Positions 39,811 to 50,618 of a stretch of DNA of 64,000 nt are shown piece after piece. Every line of letters begins with the position of its first letter. Position 1 is the first letter of the stretch. The notes under the pieces were generated by a model. That model made no database searches, had not been told where the DNA came from, and saw only the letters and a list, made by a program, of their open reading frames with translations. The DNA is from Symbiodinium natans (Eukaryota > Sar > Dinophyceae > Suessiales > Symbiodiniaceae): NCBI GenBank assembly GCA_905221605.1, contig CAJNDS010002300.1, forward strand, positions 135,441 to 199,440, read 5' to 3'. Made by a program: the position numbers and the translations under genes.

Positions 39811-39910
39811 TTGGGATGTTCCCCCTTATACTAACAGTCCTGAATAGGGATTATAGTACCCCCTCTTACAATCCCTACTAGGAACTTTTAGAATAAGAGG
39901 GAACATCTCA
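39811..39910. mobile_element. 100-bp MITE, family A, nearly filling an intron
   Basis: TTGGGATGTTCCCCC ... GAGGGAACATCTCA with inner CAGTCCTGAATAGGG and CCCTACTAGGAACT. It lies between candidate exons 39908-39946 and 39718-39787, so the putative 120-nt intron is this element plus 23 nt. Confidence 0.85.
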
Positions 39911-39946
39911 GATTCTAGTTCCAAGATTCTCTTCAGCTTCATAAAT
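39908..39946 (-). CDS. candidate coiled-coil mini-exon between two MITEs
   Basis: CCCTCCAG precedes FMKLKRILELESE. The 3' end merges with the tip of the MITE (GAG/ATGTTCCC), so the donor would be non-canonical (GA) or lie in the MITE. Confidence 0.4.
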   Translation of the reverse strand: MYEAEENLGTRI

Positions 39947-39949
39947 CTG

Positions 39950-40027
39950 GAGGGTTTCCGATGTTAGGGGGTGCCTTCTTGGGGTCCTTATGATAAGGGG
40001 ATCCTACTATTTGGGGGGTCTATTTTA
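39950..40027. mobile_element. MITE, family E relative
   Basis: GAGGGTTTCCGATGTTAGGGG ... GGGGTCC ... GGGGATCCTACTATTTGG; matches the left arm of 1238-1581. Confidence 0.65.
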
Positions 40028-40110
40028 ATTTGAGCTCTGACTGAAGGCCTAACAGCTTGGTGGGTAACGCCCTTGGCTGAGCTGTTAACCGAAAGCACCC
40101 AAACTCCCCC

Positions 40111-40203
40111 CTGGTTCACAGTAGGGAATGGGGGAATGAGGGCCCTATATAATCCCGTAAAGGGTATAGGGCCCTCATTCCCTCGTTCCCTACTAAGAAC
40201 CAG
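40111..40203. mobile_element. 93-bp palindromic MITE, family B
   Basis: CTGGTTCACAGTAGGGAATG and CATTCCCTCGTTCCCTACTA then AGAACCAG are terminal inverted repeats; centre AGGGCCCTATA. Confidence 0.85.
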
Positions 40204-40606
40204 CCAAACTCAGGAGTCGCAACAGAAATCCCCAAGTTCTGCCCCAGCCCCCCACATGCCCAAATGGGAATAGTTGGTCTTGGGAAGTTGGGCGAAAGTT
40301 GAGAGCTGTCGACAGGCATATGCAGCTCTGCATTTGCGGGCGGTGTGCTTGGGCAAGCCAGATTCGGCAAAACCCACTCTGAGTAGCTCTTAGACATACA
40401 CAAGAGGCTCTGTATCTAAGACGCGACCGGTCACCAATATGGCGCCAAGCCCTAATTTTGTCACCAGTCCTAACCTTTGCTTCACATCTTCGTTGTTTTG
40501 AGGATTGAGTGTGGCCACAACTTGCGGGCTCAAGGGGACCCCATTTCAGCAAAAGCAAACTGCGAGCCAGTGTCAACATATGCGGACTTCAAGGCTTGAA
40601 AATCTT

Positions 40607-40709
40607 TAGGGTCTAGGGTTTAGAAACAGGGTTTAGGGTTTAGGGTTTAGGGTTTAGGGTTTAGGGTTTAGGGTTTAGGGTTTAGGGTTTAGTAGGGTGT
40701 AGGGTTTAG
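40607..40709 (+). repeat. telomere-like tract
   Basis: About 12 TTTAGGG units with two small interruptions. A CCCTAAA tract lies at 41005-41062. Confidence 0.95.
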
Positions 40710-41143
40710 GGTTTAGGGTCTGCACTGGGGGGGTGGTGTCCTTGCATGGCATTCTGGAGGTGTCCTTTCCTGGCATGTGTTGGCACTGGTTCGCATGCGC
40801 CCGCGGACTTCTCCCTCACAGAACCCTTGAAATGAACATGCATGAGCCGCGCTCACCGCACTCAACGAATAACGCACGCAACCAGAACCTCTAAATCCAA
40901 AGACACCAACCTGCGGTGCTTAAAAAAGCCCTGCGAATCTAGGAAATGTGCGGCACATCTCTGATGTGTTGCTTATAGAAATCCCTCCAAATCCCCAATC
41001 CACGCCCTAAACCCTAAACCCTAAACCCTAAACCCTACACCCTAAACCCTAAACGCTAAACTCCCTTGATCACATCCATGAAGTTAAATTATTCAAAGCA
41101 CGGCAAAGGCACATTCAAGCATGAGTCAAAATCATTCAAAGCC

Positions 41144-41235
41144 CCCTAAACCCTAAACCCTAAACCCTAAACCCTAAACCCTAAACCCTAAACCCTAAAC
41201 CCTAAACCCTAAACCCTAAACCCTAAACCCTAAAC
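41144..41235 (-). repeat. telomere-like tract ending at an exon
   Basis: Thirteen perfect CCCTAAA units, then CCCGAACACC, the end of exon 41236-41408. Confidence 0.97.
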
Positions 41236-41408
41236 CCGAACACCCTCTGAAACCACATTTCCTTGGGAGTTCTTAAGATCCCACCCTTCTGGGGACTGCT
41301 CCTGAACCGTCAGGGTTTTAAGGGTTTCGTCCACGCGAGAAGCCCGCAGCTCTACGTCTCCCTTTCGCATCGCCTGATACCGTCCCAGCTCAGCATGTGC
41401 TGCGGCTG
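41236..41408 (-). CDS. strong candidate coiled-coil exon, about 57 codons
   Basis: AGAACCACAG (AG at 41410-41409) precedes AAAHAELGRYQAMRKGDVEL, RASRVDETLKTLTVQEQSPE and GWDLKNSQGNVVSEGVR; the other two frames have early stops. It ends at GGTTTAGGG, the telomere-like tract on the coding strand. Confidence 0.6.
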
Positions 41409-41473
41409 CTGTGGTTCTGGAGCCCTTTGAGCAGTCTTAAGCCTATGATTTGGGGGGGTTGTGAAATGGAAGA

Positions 41474-41830
41474 TTAGCACCGTGTGCAAAGTCGCGGGAG
41501 CAACGGGCAATATTGGATCTTCCCCCCGACGGTTCCATTTTGCTTTGCAAGCGGGCCCGAAACCTCGACTGAGGAACTAAAGCAGGTACGATCGCCAAAG
41601 GCGTGCAGGCAGTAGAGCGACACACGGAGAGTTCGGAAGGAGTTCACTCCCAGAGTAGTTAACTTCATACTTTGGTCCAAAGCGTCTAGAGCTGGAATCT
41701 CATCTTCTTCGGCCCGCAACACTTGCACGAGCATTGTGACGGTAGCTAAGGCGGTAACTGCGGAAAGGCTAAGGTGAAACTCGACTCGACCTGACTTCAA
41801 TCGAACCTTTTTAAGTGGACGGTTTCTCAA
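41474..41830 (-). CDS. open frame of 118 codons, unknown
   Basis: Includes KKVRLKSGRVEFHLSLSAVT, LVQVLRAEEDEIPALDALDQ and SFRTLRVSLYCLHAFGDRTC. Protein-like but without recognised domain; may be part of a transposon-derived or host gene. Confidence 0.35.
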   Translation of the reverse strand: MRNRPLKKVRLKSGRVEFHLSLSAVTALATVTMLVQVLRAEEDEIPALDALDQSMKLTTLGVNSFRTLRVSLYCLHAFGDRTCFSSSVEVSGPLAKQNGTVGGKIQYCPLLPRLCTRC

Positions 41831-41961
41831 AGCCTCGTGGCCAGGTTGAGGAAAGAAGTGGCCTTTAGGGGTTATAAGTCCAAGGTGACCCCGTTCTTAC
41901 AAATTTCTGAAGACATGAGGCCAACAAGATCTACTGATGTGATTGCTGTGTCGGAGGTGAG

Positions 41962-42065
41962 TATAGGGGCCCAAAAAACCACATAAACATAAGGATCCTA
42001 CAACCAGGGTCTTTGGGAATCCCCTATAAGGGCCCTTATACCCCAATGTGTTTGTTTGGGCCCCT
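41962..42065. mobile_element. 104-bp MITE
   Basis: TATAGGGGCCCAAAAAACCAC and TGTGTTTGTTTGGGCCCCTG are terminal inverted repeats; inner CATAAGGATCC and GGGCCCTTATA. Confidence 0.7.
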
Positions 42066-42369
42066 GGAGTAAGCAACATGAATCATGCACCACTTAAGAA
42101 GGCCTGGGCATTGAGAAAAGGTCCTGAAGCAATTCATAATCCGAGCCAGCGCCAGGCTCCAAAGCCACTTGCACCGGCTCTCTGCCACCTCCCCCTTCGT
42201 GGGAAGACGACTTCTCAATATTGGCCAAGGTCAACATTTCGGCTTAACAACACCGAGCCGGCCGTTTGTGAGCGTGTTGATACCAAGCCTGTCTCGAGTG
42301 GCGAACCTTTAAGATTGCGAAAGTACCGCAAGGGCCTAATCATAATGACACCCGCGCAGGTCTGGAGGC

Positions 42370-42807
42370 GTGCTGTTGAAAAGTCAAACTTGTCCCGACA
42401 ACTGTCGCTGCACCTATCCACGCTCGAGTTGGCGGCGAAGACGCACGGCACCTGCCCGGACAAGCGACAGTCGTGCACGGTGTCTACAAGGCAAGGCCTT
42501 CGGCCACAAACTTCATGTCTCCCTGCGCCTCATGAAGCCTGTGAGTAACATTTGCGGGCGCTTGAAAAAGGTAGAAGTTGACTTTGGGTTGCCTTTAAAG
42601 CTTGAGGTTTGCTACAATGTCATTCCCGGGGCCTCGCGGTTTGCGGGCACAAGGATGTCGGTCTACAACGGTTACGACTATTTCCCCAGCGGCCCCACGA
42701 CCTTGCAAGAATTCCGAACTCCGAATTTCTCCGAGAGGTCCGAAACCCGCAAATCAAACCTGAGAGGATTCGGAGCTGACAAGTCCTTTTCACTAAGTTT
42801 GAACTAG
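42370..42807 (+). CDS. plus-strand open frame, unknown
   Basis: From about 42500 it encodes HKLHVSLRLMKPVSNICGRL, KKVEVDFGLPLKLEVCYNVI and SVYNGYDYFPSGPTTLQEFR before a stop. The second half looks protein-like; the N-terminal third (Arg/Cys-rich) does not, so the start is doubtful. No family recognised. Confidence 0.35.
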   Translation: MLLKSQTCPDNCRCTYPRSSWRRRRTAPARTSDSRARCLQGKAFGHKLHVSLRLMKPVSNICGRLKKVEVDFGLPLKLEVCYNVIPGASRFAGTRMSVYNGYDYFPSGPTTLQEFRTPNFSERSETRKSNLRGFGADKSFSLSLN

Positions 42808-42980
42808 ATGCTAGTTCAAAGGTAGTTGGTCAGATACGTGTTCAGTGTCAGGGGATGTAAACCACAACTCTTGAAGTATGACTAACTTGATAGCAAGTGG
42901 ATACTAGCTGATACTTGTAGAAACTACGTATACATTGTATACGGAACAGAACGCAAAAATTGACCTAAAAATGGCTCTTT

Positions 42981-43092
42981 CTCTTTCAATTTCTCTTTCT
43001 CTTTCTCTTTCTCTTTCTCTTTCTCTTTCTCTTTCTCTTTCTCTTTCTCTTTCTCTTTCTCTTTCTCTTTCTCTTTCTCTTTCTCTTTCTCT

Positions 43093-43143
<51 letters not shown>
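42981..43143. repeat. CTTTCT / CT microsatellite
   Basis: About 20 CTTTCT hexamers followed by (CT)n; long Ser-Leu and Glu-Arg frames are artefacts. Confidence 0.97.
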
Positions 43144-43145
<2 letters not shown>

Positions 43146-43488
43146 ACATGTCTACATGTGTTATCTCTACTTTGCTTCTGCCTTGTGCAGGCAAGCAAGG
43201 GCAGATGCGTTCATATTAACTCGTGTCAGGTTGCAGTTGTTTCTGTTCTGTGAAAGCAAGAGGGGGTAGGGGCTGACATGAACAGTTTCAGTGAACGCAA
43301 GTTTGGGTCCGATATCCAATGAACGACCTCATGTGATTTGTGCTTCTGCACTAGGCGGTCCTTTGAAGTGTCCGCTCTCTGAAGGCAACAGGCAAGAGGG
43401 TTTTCGGGTTCTTGGGCTGGAGGTCGGGGGCCTTCTTGTTTTTCAAATTGTTGGCCTTGAGAGAGTTGTTCTCTCCAGGTGCTGGTCA

Positions 43489-43618
43489 CCCTAAACCCTA
43501 AACCCTAAACCCTAAACCCGAAACCCGAAACCCGAAACCCGAAACCCTAAACCCTAAACCCTAAAACCCTAAACCCTAAACCCTAAACCCTAAACCCTAA
43601 ACCCTAAACCCTAAACCC
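43489..43618 (-). repeat. telomere-like tract with CCCGAAA block
   Basis: About 18 CCCTAAA-type units with four consecutive CCCGAAA. Forms an inverted pair with 43733-43873. Confidence 0.97.
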
Positions 43619-43732
43619 TCCCCCCCTGCCTACCACACTCGCGGCCGCCAGGCAGCCAGCGCCCAGTAGCCCCAGGAGTGCACGGCGCCCGGTCTCGGAG
43701 CCTGCCGGCCAGGTGTTCGGAGCTTTCCTATA

Positions 43733-43873
43733 TAGGGTTTAGGGTTTAGGGTTTAGGGTTTAGGGTTTAGGGTTTAGGGTTTAGGGTTTAGGGTTTAGGG
43801 TTTAGGGTTTAGGGTTTAGGGTTTAGGGTTTAGGGTTTAGGGTTTAGGGTTTAGGGTTTAGGGTTTAGGGTTT
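43733..43873 (+). repeat. telomere-like tract
   Basis: Twenty perfect TTTAGGG units, inverted to the preceding tract across a 114-bp GC-rich island. Confidence 0.98.
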
Positions 43874-46500
43874 CCCGGTGTTCTTCTCTACCCGTGTTTT
43901 GCAGGTACTTGCTGGGCAAGGTGGCCAAGGGTTTTGAGTTTGGTATTGAACTGAGACTCGGGGTTCAGATTGCTTTTGGCACCCGCAAACTTGAAGTCTA
44001 GCAAAAGCAAAGATTGGCCACGGAGCTTGGACCAGCAGCAGCAGACGACACCAACAAAACACAAAACACCACGTTGTGAACAATAGATGAAGCCCTTGCG
44101 TACCTCATGTTGATCTCCCTCTATTGAACCGAACTCTTTGAAACCGACCCCTCAGCAGCCCCCCCCCCACCCCCCACCCAGCCCAACCCCCATTCCAAAC
44201 GGCTTCCGAAAAATCTTGGTTTTCATTGGCCAGAGTTTAACAATCTAACCTGAAGCACGAAACCCAGAAAACAAGAATCCGCTCGACCCCGTGCAGGCTT
44301 GAAGCATCTTCAAACAAAGTGTCGTACACTCTGCGACTGAACTTTGAGCCATGGTAGAACGAGAAGTGTCTCTTGGCATTGTGGGGTTGAGACAGATGGT
44401 GCAGGAGGGGCTACGCCGACGGGCTCACGAAGATGGAGGACGAAATGTCAGCTGTAACGTTGCAGGGACCAGATGAATGTGGTGCGGACGGTGCAGACTG
44501 ACGGCGAGCGGCATGGAGGTGTGCACAGCGTGAAAAGCGCAAGTTCCGCCACAGAAACGCCCATGGCCACTAGAAAGAGTACTTCATTCTTGGATGTTGT
44601 GTGCAGGGTCCTGTACAGTGGTGCTTTGGCTGGCAAGGCAATTACCGCCGCATGTGTTCCTACAGGGGAGAGGACTTAGGAAGCAGGATACCGAAACGCG
44701 ACTGGAACGTGCATTGGCATTATTAGGCGGTGCTCCTGCGCCATTTTCCGAGCGACAATCGGAGCCCCTTGTTTCCGCAAAGCTTTCAGCATAACTATCA
44801 AGTCTCCAGATGTTCTATCGAAGCAGATGTTCCTGATAGAGCATGGAAGCAATCGGGTACACAATTTTGTCATCCGCTTCCACAAGTTCATTGTCCCTTG
44901 CGGTCTCCCCAGTGGCATCAGTGTCCTGATGCGTGTTCGCAAGGAGAGAGACCCGTCGTGTCAAATCAAAACGGAATTGGAGGAAATCCATGGCCCTCAT
45001 GTGGGTCAATTGGGGCTCAATGGCGGGGCCACGCAGGGTTCGCTTCTCCACCAAACAGTCGCGATTCCAGCGAGAAAGAGCCAACGAGTGCAGAATGCCT
45101 GTCCAGGTTGTCTTGTTGTAAAGAGATGCCTTCAATAAATTTTATTTCGCTTCTTGTCGCTGCGGTGGAAACACTTGGCAGCTGTCCCACTTCTCCACTT
45201 GTGTTACACTTGATCTCCGCCTGAACCCCCGAAGTCCGAAGGAAGTTGCTAGAACCTGCAAACGCGCGAATTTCTGGGGCCCTGGTGTGACCCTTCCTAA
45301 ACCCTAAACCCTAAACATCCCTAAACCCTAAAACCCTTTCGGAACAGAAGGAGCCTGCAAAGCGGTCCAGGAGCTCCTGTGCAGGGCATCTTGTTGGGCA
45401 TCTTGGGGAATTTGCAGACGCGGCACATCTGAATCCAGCAAAACTCGGTTTAACTGCGGAGTCGCAGTGCCCCCACATCATTGCTTTCATTGATTCATAA
45501 GGTGACCAAAAAGGTTAGTGTGACTTTGAAAGCCCCAGCTTGCAAAGTCTTATCCCAGGTGCAGTTATAAAAGGAAGCAGACCTGTGACATCTTCTCCCC
45601 ACTTCTGCTTTCATGGCCAAGACTTTTGCCATATGTTAAAACTCCCCCGACCTGGCTGTCAAGAAATGCAACCGCGTTCAATCTAGATCCTTCAGCCCCA
45701 TGCGACTTCTCTCCTACATAAGCCATACCCTATCTAAGCCTCAATCCCAGAGCCAACCCCTGAGGAACCAAAACTGCTTCATAGATGTTCAATGCAGCTC
45801 CAACTCGTCTGTAATTGTCAGCAGTTGTACTGAGGGATTAGGCCCTTGCTTTGCTTTCACCGACGGCTTGCCCAACCCCTGCACCCAAAACCCAAGTGAC
45901 TGGGGCCCCAAGCCCTATCAAATTGTCGGGTGTTTGCTTGGATGCCCATGAGCCCTACCAGACGAATCTTTCTCACAACCACTCCTGCAGAACTGGCCAT
46001 GCAGCATCCTACACTTTGGGATTGTTGCTGCCCGAACAAAGTCCCAGACATAACTTCCAGCCTCAAACCAAAGCCGCCACGCTAACACGGGAAACCTCGA
46101 AACCCCAAGCGGCAGCCTCTGAGATCTGATGGCTAAAGGCTGCGCCTGAACATTAGGCAGCCCCCCCAAGCCGGCACTGCAAAACTTCTGCGTCATGTCT
46201 CCTCCGTGCGCACCTGACTCCGCCAGTGCAGTAGCCGCCTCGGGTTTTGCTGGGGGTCAGGTGAGGTCCGGCTCATTCCGGCAAAGGCCGCCGTAGCCGT
46301 AGCCCACGATGCTGGCAATCCAGGTCTCTGCACGACGAGAACTTGGAGCAAAACTTGAATACACCGTGCCTACATGCAACGCCAAGCTGCCGCAGCGCGT
46401 CACTGCAAACGCCATTGGCCTGGGGCCCCCCCCAAAGCTGGGGTTTTTTTCGGGAGCCCAAGTAGAAGGTCAACAATGTCCACAGGCCCATGGAAGCCCC
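43874..46500. other. largely unique region with undecided open frames
   Basis: A short CCCTAAA tract at 45297-45335. The minus frame 44815-45135 (LVEKRTLRGPAIEPQLTHMR, then DATGETARDNELVEADDKIV) is protein-like and may continue after a frame change at about 44810 (SGDLIVMLKALRKQGAPIVA), suggesting a decayed or spliced gene. A plus frame over the same bases is also open. Confidence 0.35.
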
Positions 46501-46507
46501 AAGTCGG

Positions 46508-46586
46508 TCTTAGGGTTTAGGGTTTAGGGTTTAGGGTTTAGGGTTTAGGGTTTAGGGTTTAGGGTTTAGGGTTTAGGGTTTAGGGT
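46508..46586 (+). repeat. telomere-like tract
   Basis: Eleven TTTAGGG units. Confidence 0.96.
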
Positions 46587-47072
46587 CTAAGTCCCTGGTA
46601 TCTTTGGCACCCAGACACTGCATTGACACCAGCCAGCAACAGCTGTGGCTTTTGAAAGAACTCCCTCACGATCGGGTGTTACGCACATCTCTGGGTTGAT
46701 TGTCACCCCTGCAAGCGGGTTGAGATGAGACGTTGAGTGACAGATAGAGGAAGAGGTTCAAGAAACGCTCGCGACACAAACACGCAGGCATTCGGAGAAG
46801 CCAACAAACATACGAGCGTGAAGGAATCAAAGACAAAACGCAGTGCAAAAACCAGCCCCACCATCTCTCATCTGGGAACGTTGCAGAAACCCCGCCATGG
46901 TTGAGTGCGCCGAACCCCCCTCAGCCCACGCCCTTCCCTCCAGGTTCCGAGCTGTGGCCGCGGTCTGCCACGAGGGCGACAGGGCCTGGGGAGGTTTGGG
47001 ATTCAGGGTTCAAGGCGTTTTTGCGCGCTTGACGACTTTTTGGGTGTTGGGTGTTAGGATGGTTTTGGAGGC

Positions 47073-47142
47073 CTGTGTATTCCAGGTGCTCTTGCATCGT
47101 GAGCTGGGTCTCTAGGTGGCCTCTAAAGGGCTTCAGAGCTCG
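47073..47142 (-). CDS. candidate coiled-coil exon
   Basis: TGTGTTTCAG (AG at 47144-47143) precedes RALKPFRGHLETQLTMQEHL and EYT, then a GC dinucleotide (ACACAG/GCCTCC), consistent with a GC donor. Confidence 0.5.
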
Positions 47143-47534
47143 CTGAAACACAAAGAAGCGGTTACCCTAAACCCTAAACCCTAAATCCTAAACACTGAAC
47201 TGTTTCACCGGTTGCCCGTTTCAGCAGAACAGCGTCCTTGGGATGGACCGTCGGTGTCAAGACAATCTACACCCCAAGCTTTGGAATCGACGCTGGGCGG
47301 CATTGTTGTCTCAAGGTTTTGTCAACAGAGTACGAGCAGATGACCGTCGTTGCTTGGGCTAGGGGTTTATGATGTACAAGCGGTGCTTGTTGGCCCTCTG
47401 AGAAAGCCTCTCTCAACCCCAAAAAACCCACATGTAAACAATAGGGCCCTGAGTGAAGGCCTGGCCAGCGCCGACCACCAGCTCTTGCTGCTTCCAAAGA
47501 GCCTGGGGCCGTTACGCATGTCGCGTTTCTGGAA

Positions 47535-47803
47535 TCAGGGTTTAGGGTTTAGGGTTGAGGGTTTAGGGTTGAGGGTTTAGGGTTCTTTTGCTGGCCACAA
47601 AGGGCTTGAAGGCATGGGGGGGTTCCCTGCCCGGCCGGGCTGTGCAGAGCCTAGCAAGCTCCCTCGACCAAGCCTGATGCTCTGCATGAGACCCCAAGAC
47701 CAAAGCCGTGTCGAAAGCCACTCATAAACAGGGTTTAGGGTTTAGGGTTTAGGGTTTAGGGTTTAGGGTTTAGGGTTCAGGGTTCAGGGTTTAGGTTTTA
47801 GGG
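47535..47803 (+). repeat. two TTTAGGG tracts
   Basis: 47535-47583 (with GGGTTGA) and 47731-47803 (with GGGTTCA). The island between (minus) reads HAEHQAWSRELARLCTARPG and may be an exon. Confidence 0.93.
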
Positions 47804-47901
47804 AGGATCCCGGTTCGGAAGGGCTTTGAGTCAACAATCATGGTGTGCTCCTTGAACTCCAACTGTATCCCAAAGCCCGACAGCCCGAAAACCCAACTCA
47901 C

Positions 47902-48059
47902 GGGCACCGCGCTAGCTTGCGCTGGATGGCCAATGTCTCCTCCTGCGCTTCTCGAAGCGCTTCCTGGTCGCATGGAACCAGAAAAAGCTTCCCTAAACAG
48001 TCATAAAAGTTGCCACTCTGCGGAAGCGCCCCTTCGGCTTTGAGATGCACGAAGGGCAT
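47902..48059 (-). CDS. candidate coiled-coil exon with consensus donor
   Basis: The frame opens with an ATG at 48059-48057 (MPFVHLKAEGALPQ...) and ends EALREAQEETLAIQRKLARC and GTGAGT at 47901, the best donor in the window. A shorter form starting after GCGACCAG (47963) is equally possible. EALREAQEETLAIQRKLA resembles the KREAQLEAKRK-type exons. Confidence 0.55.
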
Positions 48060-48192
48060 CGGGGGGTGTTGGAGCTTGAGGCTTCAAACATCCTGGAGTT
48101 GTGGGTTCCGGCTTCGGGGTTTTGTGACCATCAAGAGAAGGTTCGATTCGGGTCGGGATCTTCAAACACCGCACCGGCCACCTCCAAATCCC

Positions 48193-48516
48193 TCAGCCGA
48201 CTGCAAATTCTACAAAGATCCAAGGATTAACAGCGGCATCAGCCGGACCGACTGGAGGGGTTTCGTAAATCAGGTCCGGCATCAACGCACGCGAGCACGC
48301 GCGTGGGCAAAGAGATCTCCACGGTGAACCGTTTGGTGCTTTGATTTGCTCGTAGTGTTGACATTGTCCTTTCCGTATCTCCTTCTTAAACATGTGCAAC
48401 ACATTGTCTTTGGTGCTCATGTTTTTGCAGTCGCATGTGCTGTTGCTGTTGAAATCGCTGCCGGAGGGTTGGCAGGGGACCTCCAACTTGGTTCCAACAG
48501 ACTCCGGGCCTCGCAA
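48193..48516 (-). CDS. open frame of 107 codons, unknown
   Basis: Includes STKDNVLHMFKKEIRKGQCQ and HYEQIKAPNGSPWRSLCPRA. Protein-like in part; no family recognised. Confidence 0.3.
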   Translation of the reverse strand: MRGPESVGTKLEVPCQPSGSDFNSNSTCDCKNMSTKDNVLHMFKKEIRKGQCQHYEQIKAPNGSPWRSLCPRACSRALMPDLIYETPPVGPADAAVNPWIFVEFAVG

Positions 48517-48795
48517 ACCTCACCTTGGTGTAGCTGAGATAGCAGACATCGAGTGCTTTTGAACAAGGCGAGTGCTTAACCGGCTTCTTTGCACACCCGA
48601 CGCCAAGCAGCCTCTGGCACCGAAACTCCAGGCGCCCCAATCGTAGGAGCTGGCCCGGATTTGGGACAAATCCGGGCGGAGATCAGTCATTGCCAAGCAA
48701 GCTGTGCATGTCTCTTAAGCGCAAGGGTTCTCGTCTTCCCGCACGACGAGAGCAGCCAACACTTTCACATACAGTACAGATCATAGGCGAAACTA

Positions 48796-48796
<1 letters not shown>

Positions 48797-48842
<46 letters not shown>

Positions 48843-48843
48843 A

Positions 48844-48931
<88 letters not shown>
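48797..48931. repeat. GGCGTC then GTC microsatellite
   Basis: Seven GGCGTC hexamers followed by about 30 GTC triplets; polyAsp, polyThr and polyVal frames are artefacts. Confidence 0.97.
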
Positions 48932-48936
<5 letters not shown>

Positions 48937-49081
48937 TTAAACCTTCTCCCAGAAAAAGCACAAACCAACGCTCCACCTTGCGCCCATACCTAAGTTCTTG
49001 TCACTTTGAGGCTTAGCCGGCTTTTGGCCACAGCCGCGTTAGATTGGTGTTTCGAAATTTGGCGCTTGTGGGCTTTCGGGT

Positions 49082-49333
49082 TTACGTCAAGCTTGTTGAT
49101 AGTGAAACTTGGTCTTTCACTGTCAGTCCAAGCTGCAGCTTATGCAAGAATGCAAGGATACCCTCCTGAACCCTGTCCAACTTTCCGAACGAAACCTTAA
49201 AGCCCCTAAGACAGGGTCTGCGGTCTGAGGCCGCCCCACCTGGAGATGGACCACATCTGCCTCTGCTGCCTCTCATGCATAAGGCGCGGCTCCCAACAAG
49301 CTTGGCGATTAGGTTCGATGCCTCAGGGCTCAA
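49082..49333 (-). CDS. candidate exon(s), 83-codon open frame
   Basis: Either one exon, or two: 49240-49321 (AG before GCATCG, ends CTCCAG/GTGGGG; one frame RLMHERQQRQMWSIS) and from 49195 (CTTTAAG, then VSFGKLDRVQEGILAFLHKL, QLGLTVKDQVSLSTSLT and a stop). The uninterrupted frame favours a single exon; the splice signals favour two. Confidence 0.45.
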   Translation of the reverse strand: MSPEASNLIAKLVGSRALCMRGSRGRCGPSPGGAASDRRPCLRGFKVSFGKLDRVQEGILAFLHKLQLGLTVKDQVSLSTSLT

Positions 49334-49489
49334 GGTTAAGGCTTAGACACCAAAGGCCCGGAGTCCAATGCCAATCGCATGGGAAGGCGTGCTTGCTTGT
49401 GAAGAACTCGCGCTCAAGGGGCCCTGGGCATGCCGACCATCCGCAAAGAACTGCCCCAGGCAGACGGACAGACGGGCAGAAGCGAAGGG

Positions 49490-49700
49490 CAAAAAGGGCA
49501 ATCAGGGTAAAAAGGGCAAACAGGGCACAAGGGCAATAAGTGTGCTAAAACTGCAACAAACAAGGCAAAAAGGCACAAAAGTGCAAAACGGCCAAAGAGG
49601 GCAAAAGGGGCAAGAGGGCACAAAGAGCACAAGGGGGCAAAAGGGGCAACAGGGTCAAAAAGAGCAAAAAAAGTGCAAAACAGGCAAAACAGTCTGCCGT
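49490..49700 (+). repeat. degenerate GGGCAAAA-type repeat
   Basis: About 20 imperfect 8-11-bp units of GGGCAAAA/GGGCACAA. Its Lys/Gly/Gln-rich plus frame is probably a by-product. Confidence 0.75.
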
Positions 49701-49972
49701 CCTTGCCATAGCCAAGAGGTGCCCCTCCAGGGATTTCAGCCCAAAAGCATTATTTCACAGATTCTGCGGGCATGCGATGAACCCTACACCCAAACACATC
49801 CACCGTGCTTCCTCTTACAAAAGGGGGGGGCCACCTGCGTCAATAGCCGTGCTTTTTTGCTCTCACTCAAAAAATGAGACACACATACACTCTCGCCAAA
49901 GTCACTCTCTCTGAGAGCGACGTCTCACTCTATTCTTTTTAAACAAGCAAACAAACATCTCTCCTATCCTCT

Positions 49973-50068
49973 TTACACCACAGCACAGATCTCTCCTCGA
50001 GGCATCTCCCGTTTGGCCTCGATCTCCTTCTTGACATTGGCCTCCTCCTCGCGCACCTGCTTCACCGC
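49973..50068 (-). CDS. candidate last exon of the 51.5-50 kb gene
   Basis: TGCCTCGCAG (AG at 50070-50069) precedes AVKQVREEEANVKKEIEAKR, EMPRGEICAVV and TAA (49975-49973), 31 codons in phase 0. It continues the phase-0 chain of the preceding exons. Confidence 0.55.
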   Translation of the reverse strand, partial: AVKQVREEEANVKKEIEAKREMPRGEICAVV

Positions 50069-50270
50069 CTGCGAGGCATGTCAGTTCCCAACTCACTGGG
50101 CTCTCACGGTTTCGCGCCAGACCGGGGAACCAGCCTGAAACAGCCCTGTTCGGAGGCCGCATCTGGCGGATCTCCTCTCTAGCCCCCTGCCCGAAAAGCC
50201 CCCAACGCCGTAGCCACGCCAGTCTTGCGTGCGAACTTCCAACTCCAAACCAAGTCTCCAGTAGCCCCGC

Positions 50271-50324
50271 CTCCAACATGGATTGGTTCTCTTCCGTGAG
50301 GGTCTGCAGCTCGTTACGCAGTCC
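50271..50324 (-). CDS. candidate coiled-coil exon
   Basis: TTTCCCGGCAG (AG at 50326-50325) precedes GLRNELQTLTEENQSMLE, exactly 18 codons, phase 0; the donor would be GC (GGAG/GCGGGG). Confidence 0.6.
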
Positions 50325-50502
50325 CTGCCGGGAAATTCAGCTTGGGGGGGGGGGGGGGCTTTCGGGGGTTCCAAGTAGCTGGGATGCAACAAGCCCTGAA
50401 TGGTACAGGCACTGCCACCCCAAACAGATAGCTCTTCCTCCGCTCTTTCCTGAGCCTAGAGTCTAAACCTCCCATGCTCCGCCCCACCCCTGCCCTCCCC
50501 AC

Positions 50503-50547
50503 CTGAATTTCCTTCTCCTCCTCACTCAGAGGAACCGAGCGCTTCTC
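50503..50547 (-). CDS. candidate coiled-coil exon with AG/GT borders
   Basis: CGATGTCAG precedes EKRSVPLSEEEKEIQ, exactly 15 codons, then GTGGGG. Phase 0 on both sides, matching its neighbours. Confidence 0.65.
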
Positions 50548-50618
50548 CTGACATCGTCAGGTTCGGCAGTCGTTGAGAATGTGCTGGTTGTGTGTCTTCT
50601 CAAGGCATGAAGCCTCAC

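Noticed and set aside
42904-43219. Ser-Leu and Arg-Glu repeat proteins
   Set aside because: CTTTCT/CT microsatellite read in different frames.
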